DNA from: Corynebacterium pygosceleis
Lineage (GTDB): Bacteria > Actinomycetota > Actinomycetes > Mycobacteriales > Mycobacteriaceae
DNA: 64,000 bases
Direction: 5' to 3'
Assembly (NCBI RefSeq): GCF_016595275.2
Contig: NZ_JAENIQ020000002.1
Location: 434,001-498,000 of the forward strand
Numbering within the stretch: the first letter of the stretch is position 1; each line of letters opens with the position of its first letter. The position numbers and the translations under genes were made by a program. Shown in pieces: positions 62,032 to 64,000 of this stretch. Under the pieces are notes generated by a model, which was not told the origin of the DNA, did no database searches, and saw only the letters and a program-made list of their open reading frames with translations.

Positions 62032-63330
62032 ATGGCGGAGAACACGGAAAACGACTTTCCCACCACCACCGCGGCCCCGGCCTCGGTGGCTGCGCTCCTC
62101 GAGGCACACCGCAGTGACCTGTCGTGGCAGCGGGACTTCTACCGCGAGATGCACGCGCATCCTGAGCTCTCCGGCCACGAGAAGGAGACCGCCGAACGCA
62201 TCGCCGCCCAGCTGACCCGGTTCGACGCTCAGGTGACCACCCACATCGGCGGGTACGGCATCGTCGCCGTGTTCACCAACGGCGAGGGGCCCTGCGTGCT
62301 GATGCGGGCCGATTTCGACGGTCTGCCCGTCAAGGAGGAGACCGGCGTCGACTTCGCCTCCACCGACATCCACACCCAGGACAACGGCTACGTCAGCCCG
62401 GTCATGCACGCCTGCGGGCACGACATGCACACCACCGCGCTACTCGGTGCCTGCCAGATCATGGATGAGCACCGCGACGCGTGGCGCGGGACGTTCATCG
62501 CCCTGTTCCAGCCTGCCGAGGAGAATTCCGACGGCGCGATCGCCATGGTCAATGACGGTCTCATGGAGGTCATCCCCCGGCCGCAGGTGTGCCTCGGACA
62601 GCACATCGTGCCGGGACCTGCGGGAACGGTCATGTCCATGCCCGGTGCCGCACTCGCGGCCTGCGACACGATCACGGTGACGATCCACGGCCGCAGCGCC
62701 CACGGTTCGATGCCGCACAACTCGATCGATCCGACGTTCATCGCGGCGATGGTCGTCGTGAGGCTCCAGGGGATCGTCGGCCGGGAGGTGTCCCCGGAGG
62801 ATTTCGCGGTGGTCACGGTGGGGACGTTGAGCGCCGGGCACACGAACAACACCATTCCGGGTACCGCGACCCTGGTACTGAACTGCCGGTTCTACGACAA
62901 CGACGTCAAGGACCGGGTCTACCGGGCCATCGAGCGCGTGGTCCGGGCCGAGTGCGCGGCCAGCGGCTGCGAGAGGGAACCCGACTTCGTCTACTCGGCG
63001 CACGGCGAACTCACCGACAATGATCCGGGCGTGTTCCGTCGTGTCAGGGCCACCTTCGACGCGGTGTTCGGTGAGGATTCCGTCGATGCCCGTCGGTGGA
63101 CCGCGTCCGAGGACTTCTGCGACATCCCGAACGCGTTCGGGGTTCCCTACCTGTTCTGGACGGTGGGGGTCACCCCACGGGAACAGTGGGCCGCCGCCGC
63201 GGCCGCCGGCCGGATCAGCCGGGACATACCGACGAACCACTCGGGCACCTTCCTGCCCGACTACGCCCCCTCTGTCGACGCCTCGACGAGGGCGGCGACA
63301 GCAGCGGTGCTGAGTTACCTCGGACGCTGA
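62032..63330 (+). CDS. M20-family amidohydrolase
   Basis: This 432-residue protein belongs to the M20 metallopeptidase/amidohydrolase group that cleaves N-acyl amino acids or peptides. It shows HAHPELSGHEKET near residue 40, the metal site HACGHDMHTTALLG (about residue 126), the catalytic Glu in QPAEENSDGA, GRSAHGSMPHNSID in the dimerisation domain and the late NHSGTFLPD with a metal His. The ATG at 62032 follows GATAGGAGCACTCC. Specificity cannot be read. A strong hairpin follows the gene. Confidence 0.93.
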   Translation: MAENTENDFPTTTAAPASVAALLEAHRSDLSWQRDFYREMHAHPELSGHEKETAERIAAQLTRFDAQVTTHIGGYGIVAVFTNGEGPCVLMRADFDGLPVKEETGVDFASTDIHTQDNGYVSPVMHACGHDMHTTALLGACQIMDEHRDAWRGTFIALFQPAEENSDGAIAMVNDGLMEVIPRPQVCLGQHIVPGPAGTVMSMPGAALAACDTITVTIHGRSAHGSMPHNSIDPTFIAAMVVVRLQGIVGREVSPEDFAVVTVGTLSAGHTNNTIPGTATLVLNCRFYDNDVKDRVYRAIERVVRAECAASGCEREPDFVYSAHGELTDNDPGVFRRVRATFDAVFGEDSVDARRWTASEDFCDIPNAFGVPYLFWTVGVTPREQWAAAAAAGRISRDIPTNHSGTFLPDYAPSVDASTRAATAAVLSYLGR

Positions 63331-63351
63331 GGTGGCCGGTGCCGCCCACGA

Positions 63352-63404
63352 CGGCGCCCCACGGACCTCTCCGGTTCATCCGGATGGGGTCCGTGGGGCG
63401 CCGT
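63352..63404. terminator. Terminator between amidohydrolase and glgP genes
   Basis: ACGGCGCCC-ACGGACC (63352-63367) pairs with its complement in 63388-63404 with one bulged base, between two convergent genes. Confidence 0.75.
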
Positions 63405-63453
63405 TCCCGTCTGTGCCGTGGCGGAGTTCCCCGCCACCGGCGCGGGCGTCCGA

Positions 63454-64000
63454 TCAGGGGTGGTGGGTGATCAGTCCGAGTTCCGCGGGGCTGACGAGCA
63501 GCGGATGCGCGGGGATCACACGGGCGGTGAACCCGATGTCCCCGGGGCGGTCACTGGGCAGCGTGACGGTGTAGCCGTCGTCGGACGGGGTCATGTCGAA
63601 CACCTCGGGGTCGACGAGGGTCCCGTCCTGTCCGCGTTCACCGGTGATCAGCTGGACGGCGACGTCCTGCCGGGACAGACCGCCGAGGTCGGCGGTGACG
63701 GTGAACGTCATCGGTTCACCGGCCAGGACCCTGGCGTCGGCCTGCGTGGGGACCCCGTTGACCCTCAGGTCCCGCAACTGGACGGCGTCCCAGTTTCCAC
63801 GGACGTGGGCCATCCAGTCCACGAACGCGGCGGCGTCACCCTCGCTCTCCATGATGCGGCGGGCGGAGGCGTCGGTCGGACGGTAGTACTCCTCCGTGTA
63901 GTCACGCACCATGCGGAAGGAGGTGACCATCGGCGACAGGGTGGTCAGCGAGCGGCGCACCATCTCGAGCCAACGGCGCGGGACTCCGTCGGTGTCCCGG
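63454..64000 (-). CDS. glgP: Glycogen phosphorylase, C-terminal end
   Basis: The minus-strand frame is open from the right edge to a stop at 63454. About 182 residues are in the window, so the 5' end lies outside. The segment RRWLEMVRRSLTTLSP and the FRMVRDYTEEYYRPT stretch are typical of the end of alpha-glucan phosphorylases, which release glucose-1-phosphate from glycogen. The last ~110 residues form a beta-rich domain (ending HPLLVSPAELGLITHHP), as in the long actinobacterial glycogen phosphorylases that carry DUF3417. The main catalytic region is not visible. Confidence 0.85.
   Translation of the reverse strand, partial: RDTDGVPRRWLEMVRRSLTTLSPMVTSFRMVRDYTEEYYRPTDASARRIMESEGDAAAFVDWMAHVRGNWDAVQLRDLRVNGVPTQADARVLAGEPMTFTVTADLGGLSRQDVAVQLITGERGQDGTLVDPEVFDMTPSDDGYTVTLPSDRPGDIGFTARVIPAHPLLVSPAELGLITHHP

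Overview
The window is a GC-rich actinobacterial chromosome segment. Its gene content and order match the core chromosome of Corynebacterium: frr-pyrH-tsf-rpsB, xerC-dprA-comM-yraN, DUF2469-rnhB-lepB-rplS, rimM-trmD, rpsP-ffh, amtB-glnK-glnD, ftsY-smc, the mutM-rnc-DUF177-sepIVA cluster, and gdhA. Many starts are GTG and many genes overlap by four bases (ATGA or GTGA). Nothing visible fixes the species. Most genes run on the minus strand.

Layout. Positions 1-8820 hold translation and nucleotide genes (frr, pyrH, tsf, rpsB), an M23-like exported protein and a XerC/DprA/ComM/YraN cluster. Positions about 9000-13200 are an AT-rich to mid-GC island inserted between yraN and DUF2469. Its one large gene is a KAP-family P-loop NTPase broken by a single-base frameshift in a run of eight A residues; the rest is non-coding or decayed. 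Positions 13221-24800 carry DUF2469, rnhB, lepB, rplS, a rhodanese lipoprotein, tex, a GntR/DUF1648 pair, an unusually long trmD, rimM, a methyltransferase/cupin pair and an ABC-F ATPase. Positions 25144-28671 hold an orphan peptide-binding lipoprotein and a POT peptide transporter. Then come rpsP, a small HTH protein, ffh and the nitrogen-control operon amtB-glnK-glnD, which has two AmtR-like boxes in front. Opposite it lies an exported beta-propeller protein behind a DtxR-like iron box, then a PfpI-family protein.

Positions 39210-51435 contain ftsY, a membrane beta-helix protein built on perfect-register 144-bp repeats, an unrecognised 1217-residue protein, smc, a lipoprotein and acyP. Positions 51566-57670 hold alsT, mutM, rnc, DUF177, sepIVA and gdhA. 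The right end has a lipase pseudogene, a glycerate kinase, a small hypothetical gene, a DUF4921/GalT-like protein, an M20 amidohydrolase and the 3' end of a glycogen phosphorylase gene.

How the genes work together. The window combines ribosome and tRNA maturation (rpsB, tsf, frr, rplS, rpsP, rimM, trmD), membrane targeting and processing (ffh, ftsY, lepB), ammonium assimilation (amtB, glnK, glnD, gdhA) and chromosome or septum functions (xerC, smc, sepIVA). The strongest candidates for something new are the frameshifted KAP NTPase island, the 144-bp repeat beta-helix gene, the TrmD C-terminal extension and the 1217-residue protein between smc and ftsY.
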